From assembly GCA_002306375.1 (NCBI GenBank), contig DBRU01000070.1:1-8947 (forward strand): a DNA stretch of 8,947 bases, in the 5' to 3' direction. The notes under the pieces are model-generated. The model saw nothing but the letters and a program-made list of their open reading frames with translations, did no database searches and was not told where the DNA came from. Below are positions 5,732-8,947 of the stretch, piece by piece. The translations under genes and the position numbers were made by a program. Position 1 is the stretch's first letter. Each line of letters starts with the position of its first letter. The stretch is from Faecalibacterium sp. UBA1360. GTDB lineage: Bacteria > Bacillota > Clostridia > Oscillospirales > Ruminococcaceae.

Positions 5732-5756
5732 ACGGTGGCCCAGCCGCCGTTTTTTT
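5732..5756 (+). terminator. Terminator-like hairpin inside the typA leader
   Basis: ACGGTGGC (5732-5739) pairs with GCCGCCGT (5743-5750), eight pairs with one U·G, closed by a three-base CCA loop and followed by seven T (5750-5756). It lies after the predicted typA promoter and before its ribosome binding site, with no upstream plus-strand gene to serve. It therefore looks like a leader attenuator. A second small hairpin, CGTCC-CATC-GGACG (5758-5771), follows directly. Confidence 0.6.
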
Positions 5757-5801
5757 CCGTCCCATCGGACGACAGGACAATTAAAGAGGGATAACAAGTA
5801 T

Positions 5802-7634
<1,833 letters not shown>

Positions 7635-7705
7635 TGTTCGTCGGCATATGCCCGCCGATGACGATGAAATCATAATACAGCAACACCCCCGGCCGTTATG
7701 CGAGT

Positions 7706-7728
7706 GTTCATAAGGATACTTTATGAAC
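7706..7728. repeat. Inverted repeat at the typA / recombinase junction (attachment-site candidate)
   Basis: GTTCATAA (7706-7713) and TTATGAAC (7721-7728) are perfect 8-bp inverted arms around a seven-base centre, GGATACT. Serine-recombinase attachment sites are typically imperfect dyads around a crossover dinucleotide near the recombinase gene end. Position and symmetry fit, but no duplicate copy is available in the window to prove it. Confidence 0.4.
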
Positions 7729-7748
7729 CGACTAAAAATGTGGGGTAT

Positions 7749-7778
7749 AAGGCGGACAGTTTCGGCTGTCCGCCTTTT
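7749..7778 (+). terminator. Intrinsic terminator between typA and the recombinase gene
   Basis: AAGGCGGACAG (7749-7759) pairs perfectly with CTGTCCGCCTT (7766-7776) around a TTTCGG loop, followed by a T-run (7775-7778). It can stop plus-strand transcription from typA. The same stem would lie ten bases after the recombinase stop on the minus strand, where the T-tract is poorer (TTATACC), so it may act in both directions. Confidence 0.85.
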
Positions 7779-7786
7779 GCCATGCC

Positions 7787-8947
7787 TTAAATTGCGGCTG
7801 GCAGCTCATCATCAAACATCATTTCATCATCCATTCCGTAGAAAACTTCCATGGATGGAATATCAAATTCCTCTTTGACATCGTTCAGCATTCCAATGTC
7901 ACGGTAGTGAATCCAAATATCCTGCGGAGCAGTTCGGGAGTATTTCTTAGCCTTTTCACCCACCACTACTTTTGCAATGAACATTCGAAGCAGCTCTGGT
8001 GTCAGTTCGGTAAGGTTGGTGTATTTCTTTGCTTTTTCAATAAACCTGTCCACGCTGGTAAGGGAGTTCTTGAGCTTTTCCATTCTGGCTTCAGCCTTTG
8101 GCATGCGTTCGCGTAAGGCTTTCTGTTCTGCGGCATACTCGTTGGACAGCGTTCGGTAATGCTCATCCGGTATACGCCCCAGCACATTATCCTCGTACAG
8201 TCTTTTAAATAGTGTGGTAAGCTCTAAATCCCTTTTCCGCATAAGCTCCAGCTCTTTTTGCAGCGCGGTAATTTCTTTTCTCGTATCAGCAGTGTTTTTG
8301 CGGTTGATGCACTCCGCAAACAGCACTTCGTCCTGCCTTGCAAAGTGAGTGACACGCTTCAGGTCATCCAAAATCACCGCCGCAAGCTGGCTTTCCCGGA
8401 TGTAATGGGCGGAGCAGGATTCCTTGCCATACTGCTTGTAGGTGGAGCAGGCGAAATTGTTTTTACTCTCGTCCATGGTGTGGGCACGGTGTAGCACCAA
8501 AGGCTTTCCGCAATCGGCGCAGAATACAAGTCCCGAGTAAGGGTTAGGGTTCTCCATGTTTTTTCTCGGACGCTTTTTGTGCTCTCGAACCGCATGGGCG
8601 ATATCCCAAATTTCTTGATCGATGATGCTCTCATGGGTGTTTTCAAACCTTAACCATTCGGATTCTGGACGGATAATTTGCTTCTTGTTTTTGTAAGATG
8701 CGGTTGTATGCTTCATGCTAACTGTGTGTCCGAGATAGGTTTCATCGTTTAAGATATTGACAATGGAGTTATCTCTCCACCGGTAGGGTCTGGTGGTATC
8801 CAAATTTGTCAGAGTCACTCCGGTCTGATTAAAATAGTAGTTGCTTGGATTTACCACCTGTTCCTCGGTGAGCTGCCTTGCGATTTGCTTGGGGCCTCTG
8901 CCCTCGGCGCACAGCTTGAAAATGTGCTTGACCACTTCGGCGGCTTC
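7787..8947 (-). CDS. Large serine recombinase, C-terminal part (5' end beyond window)
   Basis: The frame runs off the right edge, leaving 386 residues. Visible in order are the end of the recombinase domain (about 1-80, with the typical GRGPKQIARQLTEE and WRDNSIVNILNDETYLGH stretches), a zinc ribbon (about 138-182) with ligand cysteines C143, C146, C167 and C178, a long charged coiled-coil (about 205-305), and a C-terminal DUF4368-like segment (about 310-355, RMFIAKVVVGEKAKKYSRT and IHYRDIGML). An acidic tail, rich in D and E, ends the protein. The catalytic serine domain is outside the window. Such enzymes integrate and excise clostridial conjugative and mobilizable elements by recombining attP and attB. 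The gene's AT-richer composition differs from its neighbours, in keeping with transfer. No frameshift or stop interrupts it. Confidence 0.92.
   Translation of the reverse strand, partial: EAAEVVKHIFKLCAEGRGPKQIARQLTEEQVVNPSNYYFNQTGVTLTNLDTTRPYRWRDNSIVNILNDETYLGHTVSMKHTTASYKNKKQIIRPESEWLRFENTHESIIDQEIWDIAHAVREHKKRPRKNMENPNPYSGLVFCADCGKPLVLHRAHTMDESKNNFACSTYKQYGKESCSAHYIRESQLAAVILDDLKRVTHFARQDEVLFAECINRKNTADTRKEITALQKELELMRKRDLELTTLFKRLYEDNVLGRIPDEHYRTLSNEYAAEQKALRERMPKAEARMEKLKNSLTSVDRFIEKAKKYTNLTELTPELLRMFIAKVVVGEKAKKYSRTAPQDIWIHYRDIGMLNDVKEEFDIPSMEVFYGMDDEMMFDDELPAAI

Larger units (their letters stand above)
7635..8947. mobile_element. Probable end of an integrated mobile element
   Basis: Downstream of typA the base composition changes from strongly GC-rich to clearly more AT-rich, and the only gene is a large serine recombinase whose 3' end points at the junction. 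In integrative elements that use such recombinases the gene commonly sits at one terminus in this orientation. The exact left boundary cannot be placed without the other end or an empty site, but should lie between about 7635 and 7786. The rest of the element is beyond the window. Confidence 0.6.

Noticed and set aside
5718..5801. 28-residue N-terminal extension of TypA
   Set aside because: There is no ribosome binding site. It would begin before the predicted transcription start and read through the leader hairpin. TypA homology begins at the ATG at 5802.

Overview
The window looks like chromosome of a high-GC member of the Clostridia, most likely the Oscillospiraceae (Faecalibacterium / Subdoligranulum / Gemmiger-like bacteria). 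The basis is GC-rich coding DNA, strong AGGAG-type ribosome binding sites, sigma-A promoters, a Clostridium-type CBS/DRTGG pyrophosphatase and a clostridial-type large serine recombinase at the right edge. The genus is inference only.

Layout, left to right. Positions 1-77 (-) carry a tRNA-Arg(ACG) with its own near-consensus promoter. Positions 187-1428 (-) encode an SARP/BTAD-type regulator whose C-terminus looks like a degenerate GGDEF domain, with a clear upstream promoter. Positions 1617-3578 (-) are a two-gene unit: an MFS transporter followed by a small membrane-anchored protein with three PASTA domains and no kinase. The roughly 300 bases in front of the transporter hold no large gene but are rich in regulatory structure: a promoter with a palindrome in its spacer, a 15-codon leader ORF with an excellent ribosome binding site, a set of mutually exclusive RNA helices ending in a strong intrinsic terminator, and a hairpin over the transporter's ribosome binding site. 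This looks like a ribosome-mediated attenuator controlling an efflux-type pump and is the most interesting part of the window.

Positions 3896-5557 (-) encode a manganese-dependent inorganic pyrophosphatase with regulatory CBS and DRTGG domains. It is divergent from typA (bipA) at 5802-7634 (+), a ribosome-associated translational GTPase. The shared 244-base intergenic region has a promoter for each gene, an inverted repeat between them, a GC-rich palindrome in the pyrophosphatase leader, and a terminator-like hairpin inside the typA leader.

After typA the composition becomes visibly more AT-rich. A short gene-free junction (7635-7786) holds an 8-bp-arm inverted repeat and an intrinsic terminator, followed by the C-terminal 386 residues of a large serine recombinase (-) whose catalytic N-terminus lies beyond the window. 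This is probably one end of an integrated mobile element inserted just downstream of typA. The remaining genes are ordinary core or housekeeping genes.
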